Shown here one piece after another: positions 46,950-57,669 of a stretch of DNA of 64,000 nt (its first letter is position 1; every line of letters begins with the position of its first letter). The notes under the pieces were generated by a model that saw only the letters and a list, made by a program, of their open reading frames with translations, made no database searches and was not told where the DNA came from. The translations under genes and the position numbers were made by a program. The stretch is taken from NCBI RefSeq assembly GCF_001984035.1, contig NZ_CP019449.1:3410001-3474000 (forward strand), written 5' to 3'. The DNA comes from Sphingopyxis sp. QXT-31 (GTDB lineage: Bacteria > Pseudomonadota > Alphaproteobacteria > Sphingomonadales > Sphingomonadaceae).

Positions 46950-47650
46950 GCGCGCGCCCAATTCTTCGGCACCGTCATCTCGGCATAGGCGGCGCGGCAC
47001 TGTTCCCACGCGCCGGCGTCGATCGCACGGCCGCCGAACAGGCTGATCTCGACCGCGCGCGCGATGCGGCTGAACGCCTCGCGTGCGACCGCGGGCAGGT
47101 CGCTCGCGCCCGCCAGTTCGCGCGACGTCATCGCGGGCTTGACCAGCCCGGGACGGCGCCCCTCGATATCCTCGACGCTGCGATAGAGCAGCAGGTGCGC
47201 CGCTTCGGCAAAGCGCCCCGCCGCCGCCAGCGCGTCGGCCTCGGCGAGCAGCGCGCGTGCCGCGCCGGCTTCCGCCTGCCCAACCAGCTCTTCCTCGTCC
47301 GCCGCGCCGCGCTTGCGGCGCAGGCGCAGGTCGTCGACCCAAGTCGCGAAAGCGGGGACGAACAGATAGAGGAGCAGCAGCACCAGCGCGATGCCCGCAA
47401 CCCACAGCAGGGGCTGCGCTGCGGGGGCCAGGAATTCGAACAGGCGACCGATCGCCCGGCCGATCGCCATCAGCCATCCCGGCGTTTCGGGCACCGGCGG
47501 CGGGGGCGGGAAGGCGGTCTGGATCGTGTCGCCCGCCATCGTCTGGATATAGCCGGGATCGACGAGTTCGGGATCGACCAGCCAGCCTTCGCCGCCGTCG
47601 CGGGGCGTTTCGGCGGCGGCCGACGCCTGGGCGATCCACAGCGATATCAT
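46946..47650 (-). CDS. DUF4129 domain membrane protein
   Basis: A 234-residue protein with an N-terminal hydrophobic stretch and a central membrane helix (LLWVAGIALVLLLLYLFVPA); the DUF4129 region follows (AEADALAAAGRFAEAAHLLL, EDIEGRRPGLVKPAMTSREL, SLFGGRAIDAGAWEQC). It is the first gene of the DUF4129-DUF4350-MoxR-DUF58-SpoIIM-RDD-nitroreductase-lipoprotein operon, divergent from the E1 gene; the 164-base gap 47651-47814 should hold both promoters. Function unknown. Confidence 0.83.
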   Translation of the reverse strand: MISLWIAQASAAAETPRDGGEGWLVDPELVDPGYIQTMAGDTIQTAFPPPPPVPETPGWLMAIGRAIGRLFEFLAPAAQPLLWVAGIALVLLLLYLFVPAFATWVDDLRLRRKRGAADEEELVGQAEAGAARALLAEADALAAAGRFAEAAHLLLYRSVEDIEGRRPGLVKPAMTSRELAGASDLPAVAREAFSRIARAVEISLFGGRAIDAGAWEQCRAAYAEMTVPKNWARA

Positions 47651-47814
47651 GTTGAAAAACTGGCTCCGCCCCGGATCGTCATCGCCGTTGGTGGTAGCGC
47701 GCCCGGCGGCGCGATGGCAAGAGATGCTTGCAAGCGCCCGCGCGCCATAATAGCGCGCCGCGGCGGGCGGGCCGATGGTTGCGCCTGCAACGAAGAGACG
47801 ATGGGAGACACGGC

Positions 47815-50012
<2,198 letters not shown>

Positions 50013-50016
<4 letters not shown>

Positions 50017-51059
50017 GCGCGAAGAAGACCGCGCTCGTCATCGCCCCCGGCCGCGGCACCTATGGCAAGGGCGAACTCGGCAGCATTGCGCGCCTCCACG
50101 GCACACGCTTCGCAGACGTCATCGCGAACTTCGACGCCCAACGCGCCGAGCGCGGCCAGCCGACCGTCACCGAACTCGACGGCGCCGAGCGCTTCAGCAT
50201 CGCGACGCACATGCGCGGCGATGTCGCGGCACCGCTGATCTACACCGCCACCGCGCTCGATTATCTGAGCATCGACCGCGACCAATATGACATCGTCGCC
50301 GTCGCGGGCAATTCGATGGGCTGGTACAGCGCGCTCGCATTGGGCGGCGCGGTGTCGGTCGCGGACGGTTTCCGCATCGCGAACGCGATGGGCCTCAACA
50401 GCCAGACCCACGGCCCCGGCGGGCAGATATTGCTGCAGGTCGTCGACGAGGACTGGCGCCCCGTCCCCGGTCTCCGCGAATCAATTGTCGATCTCGTCGC
50501 CGCGATCGACGCCCGCCCCGGCCACGACCTCGCGCTCTCGATCGACCTCGCCGGCATGCTCGTCCTCGCGGGCAATGAGGAAGGTCTCGCCGCGCTCTTG
50601 GCCGAAGCCCCGCCGACCCCCGGCCGCGATCCGCTGCGCCTCGCGGGCCACGGCCCCTTCCACACCCCGCTGATGTTCGGCAGCTCGCAAAAGGCCAAAG
50701 CCGAACTGTCCGCGTCGCTCTTCGCGCCGCCCGCGATCCCGATGGTCGACGGCCGCGGCCATATCTGGCGCCGCTTTTCGTCGGACCCCGATGCCGTGTG
50801 GGATTATACCTTCGGCCACCAGGTCCTCGCGCCCTATGATTTCGCGCTCTCGGTGCAGGTCGCGGTCAAGGAGTTCGCCCCCGACGTGATCATCCTGCCC
50901 GGCCCCGGCGACACATTGGGCGGCGCGATCGCGCAGTCGCTGATCGGGATCGAATGGCAGGGGATCGCAGGCAAGGCCGACTTCATGGCGCGGCAGGCAT
51001 CGGACCCAATCCTGCTCTCGATGGGCCGCGCCGGACAGCGCGCGCTCGTCGCGGCCTAA
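50013..51059 (+). CDS. FabD-like acyl-CoA/ACP acyltransferase
   Basis: A 348-residue protein with the malonyl-CoA:ACP transacylase fold. The nucleophile elbow is AVAGNSMGWYSAL with Ser101 (GNSMG in place of the usual GHSLG), and the catalytic His217 is in GPFHTPLM, close to FabD's AFHSPLM. PGRGTYGKGELG resembles the FabD N-terminal glycine-rich segment. The start overlaps the E1 stop, so the two are made together. I infer that it receives or transfers the acyl group of the E1 product, but the substrate and carrier are unknown; not the housekeeping fabD, as no fab genes adjoin. Confidence 0.8.
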
Positions 51060-51072
51060 GGCAAAACCAGTT

Positions 51073-51104
51073 GGGGCCGGCGAAGGGGGACCCTCGCCGG
51101 CCCC
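51073..51104. terminator. Hairpin between convergent acyltransferase and regulator genes
   Basis: GGGGCCGGCGA (51073-51083) pairs with TCGCCGGCCCC (51094-51104). An additional smaller dyad CATCCT/AGGATG is at 51193-51198 and 51205-51210. No U-tract follows, so intrinsic termination is not certain; the gap 51060-51243 has no gene. Confidence 0.5.
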
Positions 51105-51243
51105 GCCGGTGGTTGGAACGGCCGCGTGGGTGGCCCGGCCGCGCGATCGAACGGCAGCACCCCCGGGGACCAACTCAGGGGCACGCGCCGCTCATCCTCT
51201 CTATAGGATGCGTGCCGCACGTCCGGTCACGCCGCGCCGCCGA

Positions 51244-51879
51244 TCATGCTCCGCTTCGGACCATATCACCCGCCTCGGCGACGAAGCGCAGCCGCAGCAG
51301 TTCGGCGATGCTCCCCGCCTCGGCGCGGCGCATGATGTTCGCGCGGTGCACCTCCACGGTGCGCGGGCTGAGCTCGAGCCTGCGGGCGATCGCCTTATTG
51401 CCCAGTCCCGCCGCGATCGCCTCGAGGATATCCTGCTCGCGCGGGGTCAGCGCCGCGAGCCGTGCCGCCGCCTCGCGCCGCCGCGCCTCGGCTTCGCGCC
51501 GCGCCCGCCATTCGCCCGTCGCCGCGTCGACCGCCGGGCGCACGGCGCGCGGATCGAGCGGCGCGGACAGCAGGTCATAGGCGCCGCTGCGCAGGATCGC
51601 CCGCGATTCGGCGAGGCTCAGCCGCTCGGCAGCGACCAGCAGCACGATGTCGGCCCGCCCGCACAGCCGCTCGAGCAACGCCGCACCCCCGCCGTCGGGC
51701 TGCTCCCAGCGCATCACTATGATGCCGCTCGCGGCCTCGGCTCCCGCCGCCAGATAATCCTCGCCGCTCGCAAAGCCGCGCACCACGCGCGGCGCCCCCG
51801 CGACGAGCGCGCGGAAACAGGCGCTGCGCTCGATCGCATCGGGCAATATCAGCTGGATCTGTCCCTGATCTTCGCTCAC
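51244..51879 (-). CDS. FixJ-like response regulator with degenerate receiver and LuxR HTH
   Basis: A 211-residue regulator. The C-terminal LuxR/GerE helix-turn-helix is clear (LTPREQDILEAIAAGLGNKA; ELSPRTVEVHRANIMRR). The N-terminal domain has receiver-like secondary structure (IQLILPDAIERSACFRALVA; SGIIVMRWEQPDGGG; ADIVLLVAAERLSLAESRAI), but the phosphoacceptor Asp position after beta-3 is not Asp (VMRWEQPD where VLDVRMPG is normal) and the acidic pair after beta-1 is missing. It therefore is likely a non-phosphorylated or atypical receiver. No kinase gene is adjacent. Position upstream and divergent from the acyl-CoA synthetase is suggestive. Confidence 0.82.
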   Translation of the reverse strand: MSEDQGQIQLILPDAIERSACFRALVAGAPRVVRGFASGEDYLAAGAEAASGIIVMRWEQPDGGGAALLERLCGRADIVLLVAAERLSLAESRAILRSGAYDLLSAPLDPRAVRPAVDAATGEWRARREAEARRREAAARLAALTPREQDILEAIAAGLGNKAIARRLELSPRTVEVHRANIMRRAEAGSIAELLRLRFVAEAGDMVRSGA

Positions 51880-52002
51880 CGCTCCTTGCTGCCGCGCCGG
51901 GCCGCGGCCGGACAGCGCAGATACTTCCGCCCCGGCGCCAGATCGGAGAAGAGACGAATCCGCCCCGCAACGATTTCGCGCTGGCGCGCACGTGGGGAGT
52001 AG

Positions 52003-52014
52003 TTAGTATACTAA
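52003..52014. promoter_or_regulatory. Palindromic site upstream of acyl-CoA synthetase
   Basis: Perfect 12-base palindrome TTAGTATACTAA at 52003-52014, 35-46 bases before the start codon of the rightward synthetase, in an AT-rich pocket in otherwise GC-rich DNA. Likely an operator of a TetR/GntR/MarR-type regulator or of the divergent LuxR-type gene at 51879; the binding protein cannot be told. Confidence 0.5.
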
Positions 52015-52048
52015 TTAAATCCGGAATCAGGGCAAGAAGGAGGGGCAT

Positions 52049-53554
52049 TTGCGCATCATCACCGACGACCGGGCCATCGACGGCGCCGATCTCGCCGCGC
52101 GCGTCGATGCCGCCGCCGGGGCCTTCGCGGCGCGCGGGGTCGGGTCGGGCGATTGCGTCGCGCTGTTGCTACGCAACGACATCGCCTTTCTCGAGGCCAG
52201 CCTCGCGTGCCGCCGCCTCGGCGCCTATTGCGTGCCCGTCAACTGGCACTTCGCCCCCGACGAAATCCTCTATGTCCTCGGCGACTGCGGTGCCCGGCTG
52301 CTCGTCGCGCACGCCGACCTGCTCGCCAGCGTCGCCGACGCGCTGCCCTGCCCCGCGATCGCCGTCCCCGTGCCGCCCGCGATCGCGGCGGCGTATCGCA
52401 CCGCCGGGCCCGTGGCTGCCGGGGAGGACTGGGACGCCATCCTCGCCGCCGCGACCCCCTGGACGAAGCCGTCGCCGCCTGCCGCCGAATCCTTGATCTA
52501 CACCTCGGGCACCAGCGGCCATCCCAAGGGGGTCAAGCGCCGCCCCGCCATCGCGGAACAAGCGGCAGCGAGCGACGCGATGCGCACGCTGATCTACGGT
52601 ATCGGCCCCGGATCGCGCGTGCTCGTGCCCGCCCCGCTCTATCACACCGCGCCCAATCTCTTCGCGCACCGCGCCGCCGCGCTCGCCGATCTGCTCGTGC
52701 TCCCCGCGCGCTTCGATCCCGCAGGCCTGCTCGCCGCCATCGAACGCCACCGTATCACGCATCTCTATGCCGTGCCCGCGATGTTCACCCGCCTGCTCGC
52801 GTTGCCCGAGGCGCAGCGCCACGCGCACGATCTTTTGTCGCTGCAATTCGTCCTCCACGCCGGCGGCCCCTGCGCCCCCGCGGTCAAGGCGGCGATGATC
52901 GACTGGCTCGGCCCGGTGATCGAGGAATATTATGGCTCGACCGAGGCCGGCCCGATCACCCATGTGTCGAGCGCCGAATGGAGCACCCACCCCGGTACCG
53001 TCGGCCGCGCGATCCCAGGGGTCGAGATCGCGATCGTCGACGACGCGGGACAGCGCCTGCCCGCGGGCGAAATCGGCGAGGTCCAGTCGCGCAATCCGGG
53101 CTATCCCGATTTCACCTATCTCGGCCGCGACGCCGACCGCGCCGCGCTCGACCGGGGCGGCCTGCTCGCCTCGGGCGACCTCGGCTATCTCGACGGCGAG
53201 GGCCGGCTCTTCCTCTGCGACCGCAAGCGCGACCTCGTCATCTCGGGCGGCGTGAACATCTACCCGGCGGAGATCGAGGCGGCACTGCAGACCATCGCGG
53301 GCGTCGCCGACTGCGCTGTGTTCGGCATCCCCGACGCCATCACCGGCGAAGCGCTGATGGCGGTGGTCGAACCCGAAGCGGGCGCAACGTTGACGGTCGA
53401 GGCGATTCGGGAAGGGCTGAAGCCCAGGCTCGCGGGCTACAAGATCCCGAAACGGATCGAACTCACCGCCGCGCTGCCGCGTGAGGCGACGGGCAAGATC
53501 CGCAAGCGCCTGCTGCGCGATCCCCATTGGGCCGCGGCGGGGCGGAGCATCTGA
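52049..53554 (+). CDS. AMP-dependent acyl-CoA synthetase
   Basis: A 501-residue adenylate-forming enzyme that would activate a carboxylic acid as acyl-CoA. Motifs: P-loop LIYTSGTSGHPKGVKR (A3), EEYYGSTEAGPITHV (A5), ASGDLGYLDGEGRLFLCDRK (A7), and the catalytic Lys in PREATGKIRKR near the C-terminus. The start is a TTG at 52049 with AAGGAGGGG just upstream; the sequence before it is an AT-rich promoter region. The acid is unknown (fatty or aromatic). No other degradation genes adjoin. It ends near the tRNA-Glu genes. Confidence 0.9.
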   Translation: MRIITDDRAIDGADLAARVDAAAGAFAARGVGSGDCVALLLRNDIAFLEASLACRRLGAYCVPVNWHFAPDEILYVLGDCGARLLVAHADLLASVADALPCPAIAVPVPPAIAAAYRTAGPVAAGEDWDAILAAATPWTKPSPPAAESLIYTSGTSGHPKGVKRRPAIAEQAAASDAMRTLIYGIGPGSRVLVPAPLYHTAPNLFAHRAAALADLLVLPARFDPAGLLAAIERHRITHLYAVPAMFTRLLALPEAQRHAHDLLSLQFVLHAGGPCAPAVKAAMIDWLGPVIEEYYGSTEAGPITHVSSAEWSTHPGTVGRAIPGVEIAIVDDAGQRLPAGEIGEVQSRNPGYPDFTYLGRDADRAALDRGGLLASGDLGYLDGEGRLFLCDRKRDLVISGGVNIYPAEIEAALQTIAGVADCAVFGIPDAITGEALMAVVEPEAGATLTVEAIREGLKPRLAGYKIPKRIELTAALPREATGKIRKRLLRDPHWAAAGRSI

Positions 53555-53576
53555 CTGCCGGGTTTGGAAAAGCTGG

Positions 53577-53648
53577 TGACCCCTACGGGAATCGAACCCG
53601 TGTTTTCGCCGTGAGAGGGCGACGTCCTGACCGCTAGACGAAGGGGCC
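53577..53648 (-). tRNA. tRNA-Glu (CTC anticodon)
   Basis: 72 bases on the minus strand, beginning GGCCCCTTCGTCTAG. The acceptor stem GGCCCCT pairs with AGGGGTC; the anticodon loop CTCTCAC gives anticodon CTC; the T-arm ACGGG-TTCGATT-CCCGT is regular. CCA is not encoded. It is one base shorter than its neighbour in the D-loop. Second of a tandem pair, 20 bases apart. Confidence 0.95.
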
Positions 53649-53668
53649 GCGCTAACGACCGCCGATGG

Positions 53669-53741
53669 TGACCCCTACGGGACTCGAACCCGTGTTTTCG
53701 CCGTGAAAGGGCGACGTCCTAGACCGCTAGACGAAGGGGCC
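53669..53741 (-). tRNA. tRNA-Glu (TTC anticodon)
   Basis: 73 bases, same acceptor, T-arm and anticodon stem as the adjacent gene, with anticodon loop CTTTCAC giving TTC. It has the standard D-loop (one base more than its neighbour). Read leftward, this gene comes first and the CTC copy follows, probably in one transcript. Confidence 0.95.
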
Positions 53742-53810
53742 GTCGTTCGGTGAGCGGGCGCCTTAGACGGGCATAAGTTTGCGGTCAAGCGCTTCGCTGC
53801 ACCGCAACCG

Positions 53811-55577
53811 CTAATCGGCGAACGCCGCGTCTTCCAGATGCAGTTCGGCGGCGGGGCGGCTGCCCCAATCGTCGCGTTTCGCGCGGCCCGCGAGCCATAA
53901 TTTGCGCCCGCGCGCATGGAGCAGGGTCTGCCCCAGCTCGGTCTCGGCGCTGCGGAAGGCGATGGCCTTGAAGCGCGCGCCGTCGTCGCCCGACACGATC
54001 AGCCGGACATGGTCGGTGCCGACGATCCCCGCCTCGACGATTCGCACCGGCCCCGTCGCGACGCGCGGCGCGGGCCAGCCGGCGCCGTACGGCCCCGCGC
54101 TCTCGATCGCCTCGCACCAGAGCGGACTGATTCCGCGCGGCGCCAGCACCGCGTCGATCAGCAGCGCGCGGTCGCCGCTCGCGCGCTCGACATCGGCCGC
54201 CAAGCGTTCGTTCAGGAACGCGCCAAACGCATCGAGCTTGTCGGCGGCGACGGTCAGCCCCGCCGCCATCGCATGCCCGCCGCCCGCGACGAGCAGCCCC
54301 ATTTCCTTGGCGGCAAGGATCGCCGCGCCCAGGTCGACGCCGCTGATCGAGCGCCCCGATCCCTTGCCGACGCCCGCCTCGTCCACCGCGATCACGATCG
54401 CCGGGCGGTGCAATTTCTCCTTGAGCCGTCCCGCGACGATGCCGATCACGCCCGGATGCCAGCCCGGCCCCGCGACGATCGCGACCGGGGCATTGCCCGC
54501 GCGCTCGCTCATCGCCAGCGCTTCCTCGAGCACCCCCGCCTCGATCGCCCGGCGCTCCTCGTTCAGCCGATTGAGCTCCTGCGAAATCTCCGCGGCCTCG
54601 TCGGGGTCCGAGGTGGTGAGCAGCCGCACGCCGAGGTCCGACTTGCCGACGCGCCCGCCCGCGTTGATCCGCGGCCCCAGCGCAAAGCCCATGTCGGTCG
54701 CCGTCGGCGCCTTGGTCAGCCGCGCCGCATCCATCAGCGCCGCGAGCCCGATATTTCCGCGCCGCGCCATGATCTTCAGCCCCTGCGTCACCAGCGCGCG
54801 ATTGAACCCGGTCAGCCGCGCGACGTCGGCGACGGTGCCCAGCGCGACCAAGTCGAGCAATTCGATCAGCGCCGGCTCGGCCCGATTCGCGAAAAAGCCC
54901 CGCGTGCGAAGCTCGCGCAGCAAGGCCGCGCCGAGCAGGAAGGCGACCCCGACCGCCGCCAGATTGCCGTGCACCGCCGCGTCGGGCACCTCGTCGAGCC
55001 GGTTCGGGTTCACCACCGCAAAGGCCGCGGGCAGCGTCGTCGCGCATTGATGATGGTCGACGATGATCGTCTCGACCCCCGCGGCATTGGCCTCGGCGAT
55101 CGCTTCGAACGCCTGCGCGCCGCAATCAACGGTGACGACCAGCTTCGACCCCGCCGCGCCGATCTTCACCAGCGCCGCGCCCGAGGGGCCATAGCCCTCC
55201 ATCAGCCGGTCGGGGATATAGGCGCCCACGGGCACGTCGAGGTCGCGCAGCAGCCGCACGAGCAACGCCGCCGAGGTCGCGCCGTCGACGTCGTAATCGC
55301 CGAAGATGGTGATCGCCTCTTTGGCTTCGACCGCATCGGCGAGCCGCGCGGCGGCGCTGTCCATATCCCTGAACAATGCCGGGTCGGGCATGAAGCCGCG
55401 CAGCGTCGGCACGCGCTGGCGCTCGAGGTCGTCGCGCGCCACCCCGCGCGCGAGCAGCAATTGCGTCACCAGATCGTCGGGCGCCAGATTTTCCGACGCC
55501 ATGTCGGCGCTCGCGCGGCGCCAATGCCATGGCTGCCCGGCGATCGAGCGTGTGATACCCAGAGCGGTGTCGGTCAT
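53811..55577 (-). CDS. recJ: Single-stranded-DNA-specific 5'-3' exonuclease RecJ
   Basis: Exonuclease of the DHH family in recombination and mismatch repair. The 588 residues show motif I GDYDVDG (93-99), motif III VDHHQC with DHH at 174-176, GPRINAGGRVG, and the DHHA1 domain with GGGHAMAAGLTV. Length normal for alphaproteobacteria. Its ATG at 55577 overlaps the stop of the PH-domain gene upstream (ATGA). It is found near glpX and hom in sphingomonads; here glpX is 5.5 kb upstream with other genes in between. Confidence 0.96.
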   Translation of the reverse strand: MTDTALGITRSIAGQPWHWRRASADMASENLAPDDLVTQLLLARGVARDDLERQRVPTLRGFMPDPALFRDMDSAAARLADAVEAKEAITIFGDYDVDGATSAALLVRLLRDLDVPVGAYIPDRLMEGYGPSGAALVKIGAAGSKLVVTVDCGAQAFEAIAEANAAGVETIIVDHHQCATTLPAAFAVVNPNRLDEVPDAAVHGNLAAVGVAFLLGAALLRELRTRGFFANRAEPALIELLDLVALGTVADVARLTGFNRALVTQGLKIMARRGNIGLAALMDAARLTKAPTATDMGFALGPRINAGGRVGKSDLGVRLLTTSDPDEAAEISQELNRLNEERRAIEAGVLEEALAMSERAGNAPVAIVAGPGWHPGVIGIVAGRLKEKLHRPAIVIAVDEAGVGKGSGRSISGVDLGAAILAAKEMGLLVAGGGHAMAAGLTVAADKLDAFGAFLNERLAADVERASGDRALLIDAVLAPRGISPLWCEAIESAGPYGAGWPAPRVATGPVRIVEAGIVGTDHVRLIVSGDDGARFKAIAFRSAETELGQTLLHARGRKLWLAGRAKRDDWGSRPAAELHLEDAAFAD

Positions 55578-57115
55578 GCCCGTGCTTTGGCGGTCAGGAT
55601 GCGCGCGCGCAACTCTTCCGCGACGCCGCGCGGGATCGCCGGGATTTCATGGCTGGCGAGCGAACTGCCGCCCGGCACGCCGAAGACGAGCGTCGCGAGG
55701 CCCAGCGGGCGCAGGATGAAGTCGGTCTTGAGGTCGGCGCTCTGCACCGACGCATGCGGCAGCAAGGTCGTCTTGGGCTTCCACATCCCGCGCCGGATCG
55801 CGACACGGTCGCCGAGGTCGATCCAGCGATGGAAACGCGCGCCGAACAGCGATCCGAGCGCGATCAGCACCCCCGCGACCGGGCCGAGCCACCCGAGCGA
55901 CTGGCCGAACGACACCGCGGTCAGCCCGCCCAGCGTTGCGCCCACCGACCCCACGAAGCCGCCCAGCGCGACGATGCGGTGGCTGTGCTGCCAATCGGCG
56001 TCGCCCGCGGGCCGCGGGATCGCGATCTCGCCCAGCACCGGGTCGATCTCGTCGAGTTTGGCGAAGGGGACGACCTCATGGTCCTTTTCCTTGCCGCCGT
56101 CGCTCGCCAGGCTTTGCAGCCGCAGCTGGTGCCAGCCGAAGCGCCGGCGAAACCAGCCGGTGACCAGAATCGCCGCCTGCACGCGGCGCACCGGAATCGC
56201 GACGTCGGTGCGCGTCGTCAGCCCGCGCGTACGGCGCAGCGACTTGGGCTCGCGCGTCAGGCGGAAGCCCCAGTTGGCGAAGACCATCGTCGCGATGCCG
56301 CTGATAAAACCGATCAGCAGCAGCGAAAAGAGCGCGCCCAGTCCCGCGATCCAGCGGTGCGCGATCACCCACTGATCGAGGCCGTACTGCCCCGCGAGGT
56401 CGATCCAGTCGGAGGGGCTGAACATGTTGAAGTCGAAGGGCAGCAGATCGTCGAAGAATTGCATCGTGGCGCCGACCACCGCGAGCGCGGCGAGCGAGAA
56501 GTTGAACAGCCCCGCGACCAGCAATCGCCGCGGCCCCATCGCAAAGAGCAGCCGGTCTTCTTCGGCGACGGGCGCGGCGATGGGCGCCGCCTCGCCGACA
56601 GGGGAGGCGGCGGACGCCGCGACCGCCCCGCTGCGATGCGCACGGATCGTCGTGCGCAGCGCCTGCGCCGCCTCGAGCGAGATGGCGTCGAGATTGGCCT
56701 CATTCTCCTTGCCCGCGCCGCCGGCGCCGGTCTCGAAACCGACCTTGGCGATGCCCAGCGCGCGCGCGACCAGGCCCTGCTCGATGCCGACGTCCTGGAT
56801 GCGGTCGAACGGGATGGTGCGGTGCTGGCGCGACAGCACCCCGCTTTCGATCACCACTTCGTCGTCGCCCACGAAAAAGCGAAAGCGCAGCCAGTTCAAC
56901 CAGGCAAAGGCGAGCGAGATCATGATGAAGGCGAGGATCGCGGGGACGATCCAGATCCAGTTGCCGGTGAAACCCAGCGCCGCGACCGCGGGCAGGAAGT
57001 TCAGGCTGCGCGGGCCGAGCTTGACGATCGCCAGCGCCAGCGTCGCGGGGTGCAGCCGCTGCCAGTTCGGTTCGGCGCCCGCGCTGTCGGAAACGGGCAG
57101 GGCGGCGTCGCTCAT
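55574..57115 (-). CDS. YdbT-like membrane protein with bacterial PH (bPH2) domains
   Basis: A 513-residue membrane protein with several hydrophobic segments (ALGFTGNWIWIVPAILAFIM; LLVAGLFNFSLAALAVVGA; IAGLGALFSLLLIGFISGIA) interspersed with three PH-like bPH2 units, each with a 'VIxxG' and 'RTIPFDRIQDVGIEQGL'-type strand (the first at about 95-125; LTRTRGLTTRTDVAIPVRRV at about 305). Together with the next gene it forms the YdbS-YdbT type pair; role in envelope stress or bacteriocin tolerance has been suggested for relatives, but not known here. It is coupled to recJ and to the upstream PH gene. Confidence 0.85.
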   Translation of the reverse strand: MSDAALPVSDSAGAEPNWQRLHPATLALAIVKLGPRSLNFLPAVAALGFTGNWIWIVPAILAFIMISLAFAWLNWLRFRFFVGDDEVVIESGVLSRQHRTIPFDRIQDVGIEQGLVARALGIAKVGFETGAGGAGKENEANLDAISLEAAQALRTTIRAHRSGAVAASAASPVGEAAPIAAPVAEEDRLLFAMGPRRLLVAGLFNFSLAALAVVGATMQFFDDLLPFDFNMFSPSDWIDLAGQYGLDQWVIAHRWIAGLGALFSLLLIGFISGIATMVFANWGFRLTREPKSLRRTRGLTTRTDVAIPVRRVQAAILVTGWFRRRFGWHQLRLQSLASDGGKEKDHEVVPFAKLDEIDPVLGEIAIPRPAGDADWQHSHRIVALGGFVGSVGATLGGLTAVSFGQSLGWLGPVAGVLIALGSLFGARFHRWIDLGDRVAIRRGMWKPKTTLLPHASVQSADLKTDFILRPLGLATLVFGVPGGSSLASHEIPAIPRGVAEELRARILTAKARA

Positions 57116-57645
57116 GCGAAATCGGTCTGGATATGGCGGCGGATCGTCTCGCGCATCGCGGCGGCGAGGTCGGCGGGCAGGCCGGGCAGGGTGACCGTGC
57201 TGTTGTGCGTGCCCGATGTGTGGACGATCAGGTGCGACAGGCCGAACCAGCGCTCGACCGGCCCCTGCCCGACGTCGATATGCTGGACGCGCACGAAGGG
57301 CACGATCGTGTCGGTGCGGAACATCCAGCCGCGCGCGACGCGCAATTGCCCCTCGCCGATCCGATAGCCCCAGCGCTGCATCCGCCGCGCGGGAAAGGTG
57401 ACGATCATCAGGATCGCGATCAGCCAGGCTAGCGCCGTAATCAGCCCGTACGGTCCCTCGAGATGTCGGATCAGCAGCGCGTCGAACACGCTCGCCGCGA
57501 TCGCCAGCGGAATCAGGTTCATCGCGGTCGTGACGCGCAGCACATGGGTATAGCGCGGGTCGACGGGGTCCAGCCCCTCGCTCGTGTTGAGCGCATTGGG
57601 GTCGAAGGGGTCGGTCGGGTGCGCCGGGGCGTCGGTGTCGGTCAT
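57112..57645 (-). CDS. YdbS-like bacterial PH-domain (bPH2) membrane protein
   Basis: A 177-residue protein with two membrane helices (LIPLAIAASVFDALLIRHLE; GLITALAWLIAILMIVTFP) and one bPH2 domain (YRIGEGQLRVARGWMFRTDT, IVPFVRVQHIDVGQGPVER, GTHNSTVTLPGL). Its stop overlaps the YdbT-like gene start (ATGA). First gene of the PH-PH-recJ operon. Confidence 0.87.
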   Translation of the reverse strand: MTDTDAPAHPTDPFDPNALNTSEGLDPVDPRYTHVLRVTTAMNLIPLAIAASVFDALLIRHLEGPYGLITALAWLIAILMIVTFPARRMQRWGYRIGEGQLRVARGWMFRTDTIVPFVRVQHIDVGQGPVERWFGLSHLIVHTSGTHNSTVTLPGLPADLAAAMRETIRRHIQTDFA

Positions 57646-57669
57646 GATCCTCCGTAGTCGGTCAGGGGC

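Noticed and set aside
53916..56375. 819-codon frame on + strand, antisense to recJ and the PH-domain gene
   Set aside because: No domain, biased Arg/Asp/His composition; both minus-strand genes are well supported.
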